Notes: generated by a model not told the origin, from the letters alone. Positions 53,358-62,879 are shown, counted from the first letter of the stretch. The stretch is 64,000 bases of DNA from JANQSP01 sp965237565 (GCA_965237565.1 OZ250145.1:992001-1056000), one strand, 5' to 3'. Numbers and translations are program-made.

Positions 53358-54848
53358 ATGAAAATTTTCATCTTGTCCCTTTGTTTTTCTTTGCTTGCTT
53401 GCAAAAATCTCAAGTATTCACAGAATGCCTCCTTTTCTCAGTCTTCTGTACATACCATTTCCAAAAATGAAGATTCTTCAAAAACGGTTCAAGCTCACTT
53501 GCAGGAACCTTATGTTAGTTCTTACGGTGAGATAGAAATAGAAGACAATAAGCAGATTAATAAGTGGATTCATTATTTTCAAACTCGCGGTCGTGAGCGT
53601 ATGATGCTCTACCTGAGTCGTTCTTCCCGTTATATCGATATGATGAAAAATGTGTTTAGGGAGTACAAATTGCCTGAAAGGCTTGTTTATGTAGCCATGA
53701 TTGAATCTGGTTTCAGTCCTCGTGCACACAGCTATGCCAATGCGGTGGGTTATTGGCAGTTTATTGTGGGTACAGGCAAAAGATACGGTTTGAAAGTGAA
53801 TAGCTATATAGATGAAAGGCGGGACCCTGTTTTATCCACAAGAGCCGCGGCTGAATATTTTAAGGATTTGTATGGAATTTTTGGCTCTTGGCACTTGGCT
53901 CTAGCTTCTTATAACGCAGGCGAGTATCGAGTGAATCGTTCTGTTATGAGGCACTACACCAGAGATTTTTGGTATCTCTCTTCAAAAAAATCTTTCCCCA
54001 AAGAGACCATAAATTACGTACCCAAATTTATGTCCGCTGTGAAAATTGCTGAAAATCCAAAAAAATATGGCTTCATGAATATCGACTACCAAGAACCTTT
54101 GAATTACAGCGTATTCAAATTAGATTTTCCTATTAATTTAAATAAGTTATCTAAAGAACTTAATGTTCCTTATAAAACACTGCATATGCTCAATCCTCGT
54201 TATCGCAGTGAGTATGTTCCCGTGTCTGATGAGACAATAATTCGTATCCCCTTCGGTAAGGAACAAGTGGTAGCTTCCCTCATTACAAAGTGTCGAGCGT
54301 CCAAACCCAATTATGTTCATTCGGACTTTTATTGGCACCGGATCAAAAGAGGGGATACGCTTTACCGTCTAGCTCGTAGAAATCGCACGACGATTTCAAC
54401 TCTCAGAAGGTTAAACCGAATGAGATCACGAAGCAGTATTCTGCGAGTGGGTAGAAAGATTAAAATCCCTCTCTACAACAATCGTGTCGCTAAAAAAGGG
54501 AAGGCTTCTCCTCGTTTTCACCTCGTTCGCCGGGGAGAAAGTTTAACTCAAATCGCTAAGAAGTATCGCCTGAAACTCAGTAATTTGAAACAAATGAATC
54601 GTATCAAAGGTTCTGTCATTCACCCCGGTCAAAGATTGAGATTGTCGAAGAGAAAAAGATTCATTGCTAAAACAAGCAAGCGAAAACTTTCTCCTCCTAA
54701 AGGCCGAGTCTATATTGTACAAAAGGGCGATACTCTCATTGGAATTGCCAAAAAATACAATGTTTCTTTGCCTCGACTGATGGAAAAAAATTCTCTTAAT
54801 TTTCAATCCATCATCATAGCAGGACACCAACTTTTTATCCCTAGATAG
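53358..54848 (+). CDS. mltD: MltD-like lytic transglycosylase with LysM repeats
   Basis: Membrane-bound lytic murein transglycosylase of 496 residues. The start at the ATG 53358 gives a lipoprotein signal peptide ending 'LLAC' at C15; upstream TTG at 53325 gives only a longer leader. The SLT domain holds the catalytic Glu in 'AMIESGFSPRAHSYANAVGYW' (given in part) and 'GxxxAxASYNAGE'-like 'ASYNAGEYRV'. Three LysM domains bind peptidoglycan, near residues 325-372 ('IKRGDTLYRLARR'), 384-430 ('VRRGESLTQIAKKY') and 450-496 ('VQKGDTLIGIAKKY'). It cleaves murein glycan chains. A 107-bp tandem duplication begins in its last codons. Confidence 0.94.
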   Translation: MKIFILSLCFSLLACKNLKYSQNASFSQSSVHTISKNEDSSKTVQAHLQEPYVSSYGEIEIEDNKQINKWIHYFQTRGRERMMLYLSRSSRYIDMMKNVFREYKLPERLVYVAMIESGFSPRAHSYANAVGYWQFIVGTGKRYGLKVNSYIDERRDPVLSTRAAAEYFKDLYGIFGSWHLALASYNAGEYRVNRSVMRHYTRDFWYLSSKKSFPKETINYVPKFMSAVKIAENPKKYGFMNIDYQEPLNYSVFKLDFPINLNKLSKELNVPYKTLHMLNPRYRSEYVPVSDETIIRIPFGKEQVVASLITKCRASKPNYVHSDFYWHRIKRGDTLYRLARRNRTTISTLRRLNRMRSRSSILRVGRKIKIPLYNNRVAKKGKASPRFHLVRRGESLTQIAKKYRLKLSNLKQMNRIKGSVIHPGQRLRLSKRKRFIAKTSKRKLSPPKGRVYIVQKGDTLIGIAKKYNVSLPRLMEKNSLNFQSIIIAGHQLFIPR

Positions 54849-55059
54849 ATAGAAGCCTTATTCTAGAGATCACTTTCTGTCTCAGGTGCCTTTTGTCCCA
54901 GATAGCCACTCAGTCCATCACCCTAATCACTGGCTAACTTTTTATCCCTAGATAGATAGAAGCCTTATTCTAGAGATCACTTTCTGTCTCAGGTGCCTTT
55001 TGTCCCAGATAGCCACTCAGTCCATCACCCTAATCACTGGCTAACTTTTTATCCCTAGT
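54831..55059 (+). repeat. 107-bp tandem duplication after the mltD C-terminus
   Basis: The stretch from CTTTTTATCC (54831) to GGCTAA (54937) is repeated at 54938-55044, with a partial third start at 55045-55059. The first copy includes the last six codons and stop of mltD. The copies are identical or nearly so by eye. It accounts for most of the 311-bp gap before the ABC genes, and no promoter is visible inside it. Confidence 0.95.
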
Positions 55060-55093
55060 GTTTTAAATAATTATATTCGTTTATTATTTTGGC

Positions 55094-55122
55094 TTGACAG
55101 TTATTGCTTTGAATTGCATTTT
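55094..55122 (+). promoter_or_regulatory. Promoter of the ABC/GldG-type operon
   Basis: A perfect TTGACA (55094-55099), a 17-bp spacer and CATTTT (55117-55122). The -10 is weak. Transcription would begin about 30 bp ahead of the GTG start at 55160. Confidence 0.55.
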
Positions 55123-55159
55123 TAGTTCTTTTACGAATGAGTGCAATCATTTTTCATGA

Positions 55160-56095
55160 GTGAGTGTAGTGATAGAACTTCGACAAGTTAGCAAAAAGTA
55201 TGGGTCTCGTTTGGCCGTTGAGGATTTGAGCTTCAAGGTTGAACAAGGAGAGGTGGTTGGTTTTTTGGGTCCAAATGGGGCAGGCAAAACCACAACCATG
55301 AATATTATTACGGGAGCTTTGTTTCCAAGCACGGGTGAAGTATGGATTGCTGGGGAGGATATTTTTGCAGATCCTCTTTCAGCGAAGCAAAAAATCGGCT
55401 ACCTACCTGAATTCCCTCCCGTTTATACAGACATGTATGTAAAGGACTATCTTTTTTATGTAGCCCGCTTAAAAAGATGTATGGAAAGCCAATTAAAATC
55501 TCTTGTAGAAGCTGCAATTAAAAAAACGGGTCTAGAAGAAGTTGAAAATCGCCTAATCCAAAATATTTCTAAGGGATTTAAGCAAAGAGTTGGATTGGCG
55601 CAGGCTCTTGTTTCTGACCCAAAGATACTGATCTTGGATGAACCCACAGTGGGTTTGGATCCGAACCAAATTTTAGAAATGAGGAATCTCATTTCTCAAT
55701 TAAAGGGAAAGCATACAATTATTTTATCCACTCATATTCTTTCAGAAGTGCAAGCCACTTGTGATCGTGTCATCATCATTCGAGAAGGTAGGATGGTTAC
55801 ACAGGAATCTCTTTCCTCCTTAAGAAAAAAGCAATCACAAAGTCGCAGACAAATTAGCATTCGGGTAAAACAGCTCACCAGAGAGTTGGTGAATGCCTTG
55901 AATGAATTAAATGGTGTGAGAAATATCAAAGAGTTGGAAGAGAAATCTTCTCTGAATATATTTGTTGATACTGGTACGGGAAGTGAATTGAATGAACAGA
56001 TTGCCAAAGTTGTCATTGGATGCGGGGCTGGTCTGATTGAATTGAATGAGTCTTTCAGCCTAGAAGACGTATTTTTGCAATTGACAAAAAAATAG
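55160..56095 (+). CDS. ABC transporter ATP-binding protein (GldA-like)
   Basis: ATPase of 311 residues. 'LGPNGAGKTTTMNII' is the Walker A near residue 38, 'ISKGFKQRVGLAQAL' the ABC signature, 'ILILDEPTVGLDP' the Walker B, and 'STHILSEVQ' the switch His. A ~90-residue C-terminal domain ('IRVKQLTRELV' onward) is typical of GldA/CcmA-type exporters. It is followed by a permease-GldG fusion and a DUF4340 protein. In Bacteroidetes the GldA/F/G set supports gliding, but elsewhere its role is unknown. The start is GTG. Confidence 0.92.
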   Translation: MSVVIELRQVSKKYGSRLAVEDLSFKVEQGEVVGFLGPNGAGKTTTMNIITGALFPSTGEVWIAGEDIFADPLSAKQKIGYLPEFPPVYTDMYVKDYLFYVARLKRCMESQLKSLVEAAIKKTGLEEVENRLIQNISKGFKQRVGLAQALVSDPKILILDEPTVGLDPNQILEMRNLISQLKGKHTIILSTHILSEVQATCDRVIIIREGRMVTQESLSSLRKKQSQSRRQISIRVKQLTRELVNALNELNGVRNIKELEEKSSLNIFVDTGTGSELNEQIAKVVIGCGAGLIELNESFSLEDVFLQLTKK

Positions 56096-56126
56096 AGGCA
56101 AAATTTGGTGAAAAAGGAATAAAAGG

Positions 56127-58469
56127 ATGAGACAGTTTTTTAATCAGTTTAGCAAAGATTTTCGGCAGATCGTTTTCAGCCCTAGTTTTTTCGTGGTGGC
56201 CGGCTTTTGCTGTGCCATTTGGAGTTTTGTCTTTCCAAGAAAGTTATTTGAATTTGCTAGAAGTGTAGGGGTGAGTCCTTTTTCTCAAGGAGGGAGAGGA
56301 TATAATATTTATGAGACAGTTTTTATTAGCCACTTGTCTCTCACGCATCTTCTTTTGATGTTTATCATTCCAGCTCTGACCATGCGCTTGATTGCTGAAG
56401 AAAAAAAGCTCAACACCTTTAGCCTTTTGCAAACCTCTCCCATCACATCCACAAAGATTGTTTGGGCAAAATTTTTAGCCAGTTTTTCTACAGTGTTAAT
56501 ACTTATTTTTTTATCTCTTCTGTATCCCTTGATGACAAGGCTCTTTGCTCAATTCAACACAGACATCCTGTTTAGTGCGTATTTTTCTATTGTATTATTG
56601 GCCAGTATTTATACAGCAATTGGTCTTTTTAGTTCTTCATTGACCCAGTCAATTATGCTGAGTTTGTTTTTGGCCTTTTCCCTTAGTATGATTTTTCATT
56701 TTTTGAGATTGGAACAAATGTCAGATCATCCTGTGTATACGGCCATCATGGATTATCTGGTTGTTTCTTCCCACTTGAATAATTTTTTTCGTGGGAATTT
56801 AACAATTAGCAGTGTCTTATTTTTTCCTATCATTGCCGGCTTTTTTGTTTTTCTCGCACAAAAAATGGTGGAATCTTCCAATTTGGCCTTTAGTTTCCGA
56901 ATGAGTTCACGTGGAAAATTGTTTCTAGCCTTCAGTGGCGTGAGCCTGATCATTGTAGCTCTAACCATTTGGGTTTTGGGAGGTTGGTATCCTTTTCTCT
57001 ATGTATTTTTGTTCTTCTTTTTTCTAGGATTTCTTCTAAATATATTTTTTGATTACAAACTTTACCTTAGTTTTTTGCGTCTGCGTACAACCAGAAGCGG
57101 AGTATCTATAGGGAGTTCCATTTTCTTGGCCATTATTTTATGTGTTTGTTTGTCCTACCTTTCTGTTCGTTTTGATAAATCAGTAGATATCACAGAAGAA
57201 GGAATCAATTCACTAGCTCCTCAGACAACTCAACTATTGAACCAATTGTCTGATGATATGGTTTTTCAAATTTTTTATAAGGGTGAAAACGGAAAAATGG
57301 AAAAAAATCAGATCAAACAAAATTTGAGCTTATATAAAAAAGAAAGTTCTAAGGTGAAAGTTTTTTACCATAATGCTTATTTAAAAAATGCTTTGGCACA
57401 AGAGTATTTGAATAAAATCGGCAACAAGGAAAGTGGAAATGTTTTTGTCTTTGCGGAGTATAAGGGTAAGAGAGTGGAAATATATGTTCCTTTTGATGAA
57501 GAAAAAATCACATCGGCGATAATCAAAGCTACTCGTAGAGAAGAAAAAGTGGTTTATATTCTCTACGGCCATGGGGAAAGAGATTTTGATAGCAAAGAAC
57601 TAGCTGGGAGTAACATGTTTAAAGAAGCTCTCACACGTTCTTCCTTTCAGGTGAAATTGTGGAACTTTGCTCTAGATGGTCCTTTGCCTTCGGATGCTTC
57701 TGTGTTGATCATAGCTGGTCCGAGTCGTCCTTATCTGAAAAACGAAGTGAAGTGGTTGGCCAAGTATCTAGAAGATGGCGGTCGGATGATGCTTTCCTTA
57801 GATCCGGGGGGAGAATCAAATCTCAAATCCTTGTTACAAAAATACGATGTTGAATACAGATCCTATTATATATTGGATCAAGTGGCTACCGTTTTGGGCT
57901 TAAGCCGTGCTTCCCCCTTGGGAGTCCATTTTGATCGAGAGAACCAGATTACAAAGTCTTTCCCTCGTGGGTCTTTCGTTATTTTTCATATAGCTGGTGA
58001 TCTGAAAATTTTGGAACCGGTAAACTCCCAATTTTCTATTACTGAGTTGGTAAAAACGGATGCAAGAGCTTTGGCTGTCCCAGAACTGAAAAACACAGAA
58101 GAAGGTGAAAAATCTTCACACATTATTGGTTTGCTTATCAACGAGAAAGCAGGGAAAAAAGACGAAGCAGAAAAGATCGGCAAACAAAAAGCTAAACAGA
58201 AAATGATTCTAGCAGTTTTTGGAGATAGTGATTTTTTATCCAATCAATTTTTTAAAATCGGCGGTTTGAATCGAGATTTGGCTTTGAACACGGTATCTTA
58301 TCTGGCAGATGAATCTGATTTGCTAAATATTCGTCCCAAAAAATTAAAAACTACGCAACTGACAATTACAAAATCACAGCAAATGGGTCTCATTCTTTTT
58401 TCTATTCTGATTCCTATTGCTTTCTTTGTATGTAGTTTCCTATCTTGGTTTCGTAGGAGAGATGCGTGA
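56127..58469 (+). CDS. ABC-2 permease/GldG fusion protein
   Basis: Protein of 780 residues in two parts. The N-terminal ~250 residues form an ABC-2-type permease with about six membrane segments ('FFVVAGFCCAIWSFVF', 'LLLMFIIPALTMRLI' and others). Two more membrane segments (about 270-350) lead into an extracytoplasmic GldG-like region ('DITEEGINSLAPQTTQLLNQL' given in part, 'VVYILYGHGERDF', 'DGGRMMLSLDPGG'), and a last membrane segment (about 750-772) anchors the end. It matches GldF and GldG fused in one chain. The stop overlaps the next start (GTGA). Confidence 0.9.
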   Translation: MRQFFNQFSKDFRQIVFSPSFFVVAGFCCAIWSFVFPRKLFEFARSVGVSPFSQGGRGYNIYETVFISHLSLTHLLLMFIIPALTMRLIAEEKKLNTFSLLQTSPITSTKIVWAKFLASFSTVLILIFLSLLYPLMTRLFAQFNTDILFSAYFSIVLLASIYTAIGLFSSSLTQSIMLSLFLAFSLSMIFHFLRLEQMSDHPVYTAIMDYLVVSSHLNNFFRGNLTISSVLFFPIIAGFFVFLAQKMVESSNLAFSFRMSSRGKLFLAFSGVSLIIVALTIWVLGGWYPFLYVFLFFFFLGFLLNIFFDYKLYLSFLRLRTTRSGVSIGSSIFLAIILCVCLSYLSVRFDKSVDITEEGINSLAPQTTQLLNQLSDDMVFQIFYKGENGKMEKNQIKQNLSLYKKESSKVKVFYHNAYLKNALAQEYLNKIGNKESGNVFVFAEYKGKRVEIYVPFDEEKITSAIIKATRREEKVVYILYGHGERDFDSKELAGSNMFKEALTRSSFQVKLWNFALDGPLPSDASVLIIAGPSRPYLKNEVKWLAKYLEDGGRMMLSLDPGGESNLKSLLQKYDVEYRSYYILDQVATVLGLSRASPLGVHFDRENQITKSFPRGSFVIFHIAGDLKILEPVNSQFSITELVKTDARALAVPELKNTEEGEKSSHIIGLLINEKAGKKDEAEKIGKQKAKQKMILAVFGDSDFLSNQFFKIGGLNRDLALNTVSYLADESDLLNIRPKKLKTTQLTITKSQQMGLILFSILIPIAFFVCSFLSWFRRRDA

Positions 58470-59875
58470 GAGTTGGCTGGAAAACATCTCGTCTTATGTT
58501 TTTGGTTTTGGTGTTAGGAGTTCTGACTTTCACCATTTACCAGTACCAAGTGGCTAAAGAAGAACAATCCATTGAAAAAACCAAAGGTCTCATTTTTCCT
58601 GAAATACAAGGAAAGGAAGGGCAGATCCAAGAGATTGTCTTGGAAAGCTTGAAAGAAAAAATTCATTTGCTTCGGAAAGATCAGCAATGGAGACTCTTAT
58701 CTCCCATCAAAGATCTTGCTGATGAGGGATCTACATATGATTGGTTAGAAGATTTGTTTTCAAAGAAAGTGAAGGTGATCAAAAAAGGAAGTGGAATTGA
58801 TTGGAAAGGATATGGACTCAGTGCAAAGAGTCGCTCTCTTTCCGTAACAGATAAGGCAGGCAAGGTATTTTCTTTAAATATCAGTTATTACAGCGCTTTT
58901 GATGGAAGTTTTTTTATTAGAAAAGGGGAAAACTTGTTACTAGGGGATACCTCTTGGGCTTTCTTAATGGATAAAAAATTCAGTTCCTTTCGCAGTTACA
59001 AATTATTAAATATTGCTGGTCATCCCATTGCACTCAGTTACCAATCCAGTTCCTTTGCTCTGGCACTGGAGTGGAAAAATTATAAATGGAAATGGAAAGG
59101 AAAGCCTAGTTTCCCTTTGTCCCAGTCAGCTCTTGAGTCCTATTGGTCTGCTCTTTCTACCATTCAGTTGGATAGAGAGAACATTCAGCTTCTTTCTGAG
59201 AAGCAAAAAAGGAAGAACAAATTGTTAAAACCTTTTGTTCAATTGAACCTGAAATTCAAAGGTGACAAAGAGTGGACCTTGCATCTCAGTCCGAAAATAA
59301 AAAATCGTCATTATGCTTTGATTGCTACCAGAAATTATATTTTTATGCTGCAATTGCATCAAGCCTCTCGGGTGATCCAAAATTCCATGAGTTTTAGGGA
59401 TCATAGTGTCCCATTTTCATTTCAAAAGGATCAAGTTGCCAACATAGAAATAAAAGGAGAGCATGCAACTAGCCAATTCAAAAAGAAAGAAAATGAATGG
59501 GCAAGAGTGAATTCTAAGAAAAAACAAAGTTCTGATTCTGAGCAAGTAAAAAAAATTCTTTCTCGACTCTCTCGTCTAACAGCCAAGGAGTATTTTGGAA
59601 ACCAATCTTTCCCCACAAAATTGGAGCTTCTTTTAAAAGATAAAAAAGATAATATTTTATTAGATTTGAAATTTAGTGCGTCTTTTCAGTTAGATAAAAA
59701 AGTGTCACTAAACAAACCACTAATGGGCAATAAAATGATTTATGTAAAAAGCAGTGTCACTAATGAAGTTGTTGGTATTGCTTCAAAAGATTTTGAGAAA
59801 TTGCTTCTTACTCAAATGTTGGAAGAGAAAAATAAAAGTGAAAAAACAGACAGCAAAAAGCCCTCTTCGAATTGA
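58466..59875 (+). CDS. DUF4340 domain protein
   Basis: Protein of 469 residues. It has an N-terminal membrane segment (about residues 8-26) and a long beta-rich extracytoplasmic part. 'LIFPEIQGKEGQIQEIVLE', 'QWRLLSPIKDLADEGS' and 'WEGYGL'-like 'WKGYGLSAKSRSL' are the DUF4340 pattern seen beside GldG-type genes. It is the third part of this exporter-like set; the function of the family is unknown. It starts as GTG inside the permease stop. The end overlaps the kinase gene by 38 nt. Confidence 0.88.
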   Translation: MRVGWKTSRLMFLVLVLGVLTFTIYQYQVAKEEQSIEKTKGLIFPEIQGKEGQIQEIVLESLKEKIHLLRKDQQWRLLSPIKDLADEGSTYDWLEDLFSKKVKVIKKGSGIDWKGYGLSAKSRSLSVTDKAGKVFSLNISYYSAFDGSFFIRKGENLLLGDTSWAFLMDKKFSSFRSYKLLNIAGHPIALSYQSSSFALALEWKNYKWKWKGKPSFPLSQSALESYWSALSTIQLDRENIQLLSEKQKRKNKLLKPFVQLNLKFKGDKEWTLHLSPKIKNRHYALIATRNYIFMLQLHQASRVIQNSMSFRDHSVPFSFQKDQVANIEIKGEHATSQFKKKENEWARVNSKKKQSSDSEQVKKILSRLSRLTAKEYFGNQSFPTKLELLLKDKKDNILLDLKFSASFQLDKKVSLNKPLMGNKMIYVKSSVTNEVVGIASKDFEKLLLTQMLEEKNKSEKTDSKKPSSN

Positions 59876-60869
59876 TTTGGCCGGTGGTTTTTTAGATATT
59901 TGGCCCATCCATGCTCTCATCAAAGATTGCCATGTGGTGAATTGTTCTATCCCTGTTTTTACTTCTGTCACTTTTCAACCAACAAATGCAAAAGAGGATT
60001 CAAAAATTCATGTTAGTTTGGATTCTCTGAATCGTTCTCAGAAAAATACATTCACTGATTTGGAAGAGTTTCTTTCTCAAAGTGAAATGGATTGTATGAA
60101 GCTTCTCAGAGTGCAGTTGAGTTATTGGATGGATAGCAAGGAAAATTTTCAGAGAAAAAAAGAGGGATTTCATATTCATTTACAATCTGAATCTTCAGAA
60201 GGCTCTGGCTTGGGAGCTAGTTCGAGTTTGGCTGTGGGAATCACAAAAGTCATGACTTCTTTTTTTGAGACTCCACTGAGTGAGATGGAGATGTTACTGC
60301 TTTGTCGTGATTTAGAAACGGCAGTCATGCATCGTCCAGCGGGTATACAAGACTACATTCCAGCCTTTAAAGAGGAGGCAAATTTGCTTTATACGATTGA
60401 GTGCACACCCTTTGGTCCCAAGTGGAAGAGCAGAAAAGCTCCCATGGATTTTTTCAAAAATCACATGTTGGTTATAGATACAGGAAAGCCTCATCATTCA
60501 GGAACAAATAATTGGGAAATATTGAGAAAAGCTGTTGAGAAGGATCAATATATTTTGTCAGGTCTTCACTATTTGCGAGATAGTGCATTGGAGATGCTAG
60601 ATATATGTGAGAGAGAAGATTGGCCGGCTTGGACGGTTTTATTGGAAAAGGAGCAGGAGCTAAGAAAGAGGTTCTTCCCTCATTGGTTAACTCCGATTGT
60701 TATAGAGATTTCTGATTTGCTTTTGGCTCATGGAGCTGAGTCTGTCAAATTATGTGGAGCTGGCGGAGGGGGTTGTTTGATCGTGCTGGCTACAAATTTG
60801 AAAAAGAAAAAAGAGATCATAGATCTTTGTTTCAAAAAAGGAATAAAAGTTATTGCCAGTTGGCAGTAA
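59838..60869 (+). CDS. GHMP-family sugar kinase (COG2605-like)
   Basis: GHMP kinase of 343 residues. 'SPLRIDLAGGFLDIWP' at the N-terminus, the ATP loop 'SEGSGLGASSSLAVG' near residue 123, and the C-terminal 'KLCGAGGGGCLIVL' are the three family motifs. The start pattern resembles the COG2605 (heptose-7-phosphate kinase-like) group, so the substrate is probably a sugar or sugar phosphate, not mevalonate; this is an inference. I start at GTG 59838 (GGAAGAGA upstream), overlapping DUF4340 by 38 nt; the frame is open to 59754. Confidence 0.88.
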   Translation: MKKQTAKSPLRIDLAGGFLDIWPIHALIKDCHVVNCSIPVFTSVTFQPTNAKEDSKIHVSLDSLNRSQKNTFTDLEEFLSQSEMDCMKLLRVQLSYWMDSKENFQRKKEGFHIHLQSESSEGSGLGASSSLAVGITKVMTSFFETPLSEMEMLLLCRDLETAVMHRPAGIQDYIPAFKEEANLLYTIECTPFGPKWKSRKAPMDFFKNHMLVIDTGKPHHSGTNNWEILRKAVEKDQYILSGLHYLRDSALEMLDICEREDWPAWTVLLEKEQELRKRFFPHWLTPIVIEISDLLLAHGAESVKLCGAGGGGCLIVLATNLKKKKEIIDLCFKKGIKVIASWQ

Positions 60870-60924
60870 GGGCTACTTGATGCAAAAATTTGCAAAACAC
60901 ATAAAGGGCATATTTTTATTTTGT

Positions 60925-62067
60925 TCATGAAGTACGGAAGTGAGTTTGCTTAAAAATTTGCACGGGTTTTTGATCGAACAACTCTTTTGTATTTTTTAAC
61001 TTCCATGGAGTTTGCTTCATTACCTGCAACCAATTTTCTTTGTTTTCCATGCATAAAAACAGTCGCCAATGGGAACTCTTCTTTTTGAATTGGGAAATAA
61101 TAAAATGAAACATTTCTTGTCTCATTGAGTTGGCGTACCTCATCTTGCCATCTGAGCTTTTAAAGTATTCTCCTTTTGTGACTAAAGAGTCCATTCCAAA
61201 CCTCTCTCTCATTAGATGTCTTTGTTCTGGTTGAAAACGCAAGGCACCTAGTGATACATGGGCTACTTCTTCCGGTTGAAACAAAGTGGTGATTTTTTCA
61301 ATGAGTTCTGAATAGTTTTTTTTCCAGTTTTTATGTTGAATGATTGGGTCGAAATGGAAAGCAACTGGAAAAGCCTTATCTCGGCAGAGCTTCGCTGCAT
61401 TCAAACGTTCCTCTAAGGAAGCCGTCTCATGTTCTTCTTTTTCAATTACGTATTGAGGGTTGATAGACCAACTAACCATTACATTACCAATATGTGTTTC
61501 ATTTACAAAATTTTTCACATTGGCTGACTTGGTTTTAAACTCTAAATTCCAATGGGGCTTTTGTCTAAAATAATTCACAAGTTTGACTGAATGCAAGCTC
61601 AGGTCATCTAGACTCAAGCTATCTGTGATTTCACCAGTACCAATACGTAGTTTATGGTGAAACATTTTATTAGATATTTCAGATAATTCATCCAAAGCAT
61701 TTTGGATGTTTGTATAAATAGTTACATATGGAAAATTGATAAAATTTTGCAAATAACAATAGGAGCAATTCATTTCACAATGTTGGCCCAGATTGAGTAC
61801 AAAGTAATTGCAACAAACGAGTCCCGGTCGTGCACCGGGGCATCGTTTAAAAAAGCGGCCTTTAAATGGCATTAACAAAAGATTCTTTTTGCTTTCATCA
61901 AATTGATGGGCATTCATAGAAGAAATAGAACGTAAATTGCTTTTATCTTTTACAATGGCCACTTGGTTTTTTGGAAAAATACGAAGGACTCTTTGAGCTA
62001 TATCAGAATCTATACAATCTTTTAAAATATAAATATTTTTAAATTTTTGTATTAAATCCTGTTCCAT
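60925..62067 (-). CDS. Spore photoproduct lyase-like radical SAM protein
   Basis: Radical SAM protein of 380 residues. The CxxxCxxC cluster motif is 'CEMNCSYCYLQ' with C97, C101 and C104. 'CNYFVLNLGQ' before it, 'RIGTGEITDSLSLDDL' and 'LEFKTKSANV' after it follow the spore photoproduct lyase (SplB) family. SplB repairs spore photoproduct in DNA, but the family is found in many non-sporulating bacteria with unknown substrates. Position: last gene before the accessory island, and convergent with the GHMP kinase gene. Confidence 0.88.
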   Translation of the reverse strand: MEQDLIQKFKNIYILKDCIDSDIAQRVLRIFPKNQVAIVKDKSNLRSISSMNAHQFDESKKNLLLMPFKGRFFKRCPGARPGLVCCNYFVLNLGQHCEMNCSYCYLQNFINFPYVTIYTNIQNALDELSEISNKMFHHKLRIGTGEITDSLSLDDLSLHSVKLVNYFRQKPHWNLEFKTKSANVKNFVNETHIGNVMVSWSINPQYVIEKEEHETASLEERLNAAKLCRDKAFPVAFHFDPIIQHKNWKKNYSELIEKITTLFQPEEVAHVSLGALRFQPEQRHLMRERFGMDSLVTKGEYFKSSDGKMRYANSMRQEMFHFIISQFKKKSSHWRLFLCMENKENWLQVMKQTPWKLKNTKELFDQKPVQIFKQTHFRTS

Positions 62068-62087
62068 TTTATTGAGTGTATATCTCG

Positions 62088-62237
62088 TTATCTAAAAAGT
62101 TTACTTAAATTGTCCATTTTACCAAGTTGTTCCAATTGATTCATGAGAGATTTTTGATTTTTGGACCATAAATACAATTCTAGGCCTTCTTCATCTTCTT
62201 TTCTATTAGGTGATTTAAATGAAAAAATTATGACTAA
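62088..62237 (-). pseudogene. Gene remnant upstream of the SplB-like gene
   Basis: A 49-codon open stretch on the minus strand reads '...FKSPNRKEDEEGLELYL...' and '...LEQLGKMDNLSKLFR' to a TAA at 62088, with no usable start after the upstream TGA (62238-62240). It looks like the C-terminal end of a lost gene. It lies between the SplB-like gene and the Fic gene, so it may mark the island edge. It could also be unexpressed sequence. Confidence 0.35.
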
Positions 62238-62267
62238 TCAGTCTGTAGACTTCAGGCTATGAAGTGA

Positions 62268-62879
62268 CTAATTCCTAGCAAATCGAATCAAGTCATCAAA
62301 ACTATTTTTATTATCATCTGCTTTTTTAAGAGATGCAATATAGCGTTCTCGATTTTTATTCCCAATTTTCCCAAAGGAAGATTGACCATTTTTTTCTCCC
62401 CAACTGAATTCTTGTTGATTATTTTCTTTTAATAGTAGATCGGTCATGAGTCGTGCATGTCTACCATTTCCATTTGAAAAAACATGGATGAAAACTAACT
62501 TATGATGAAATCGAGCTGCACATTCATCCCATTTATAGGTGTTGTGTTTAATCCAATACTTCGTGTTTTCAAATAGTTCATTTAATTGAACTGTTATTGT
62601 TTCCCAATTAACACCAATATTTTTATCTGTTTTTCGTGGTTGACCAGCCCACTCCCACACTTGACCGAACATTTGTTTATGAAGTTTATATGTAAACTCT
62701 ATATTGAGCACATCAGTTTTTTTTAACTTTTCCAACCAAACTATTGCTTTTTCAATATTTTTTTGTTCTTCAATAGCTAATAACTCTTGAGTGTCAATAT
62801 ACTTAGGAATTAGGCTTTCTATTTCATCTGGATTAAGTGGTGTTGCTCCAGCAGGATGTTTACATTTGAATTGATTCAT
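62268..62879 (-). CDS. Fic-domain protein ('mobile mystery protein B')
   Basis: Fic-type AMP-transferase family protein of 203 residues. The Fic motif is 'HVFSNGNGRHAR' at residues 132-143. The usual Asp/Glu before GNGR is Asn, as I recall for the mobile mystery protein B subfamily. The N-terminal 'HPAGATPLNPDEIESLIPKYI' (given in part) is the start typical of that family. The ATG overlaps the stop of the upstream XRE gene (ATGA), so it is the second gene of a coupled pair. A toxin-like activity is an inference from Fic biology. Confidence 0.9.
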   Translation of the reverse strand: MNQFKCKHPAGATPLNPDEIESLIPKYIDTQELLAIEEQKNIEKAIVWLEKLKKTDVLNIEFTYKLHKQMFGQVWEWAGQPRKTDKNIGVNWETITVQLNELFENTKYWIKHNTYKWDECAARFHHKLVFIHVFSNGNGRHARLMTDLLLKENNQQEFSWGEKNGQSSFGKIGNKNRERYIASLKKADDNKNSFDDLIRFARN

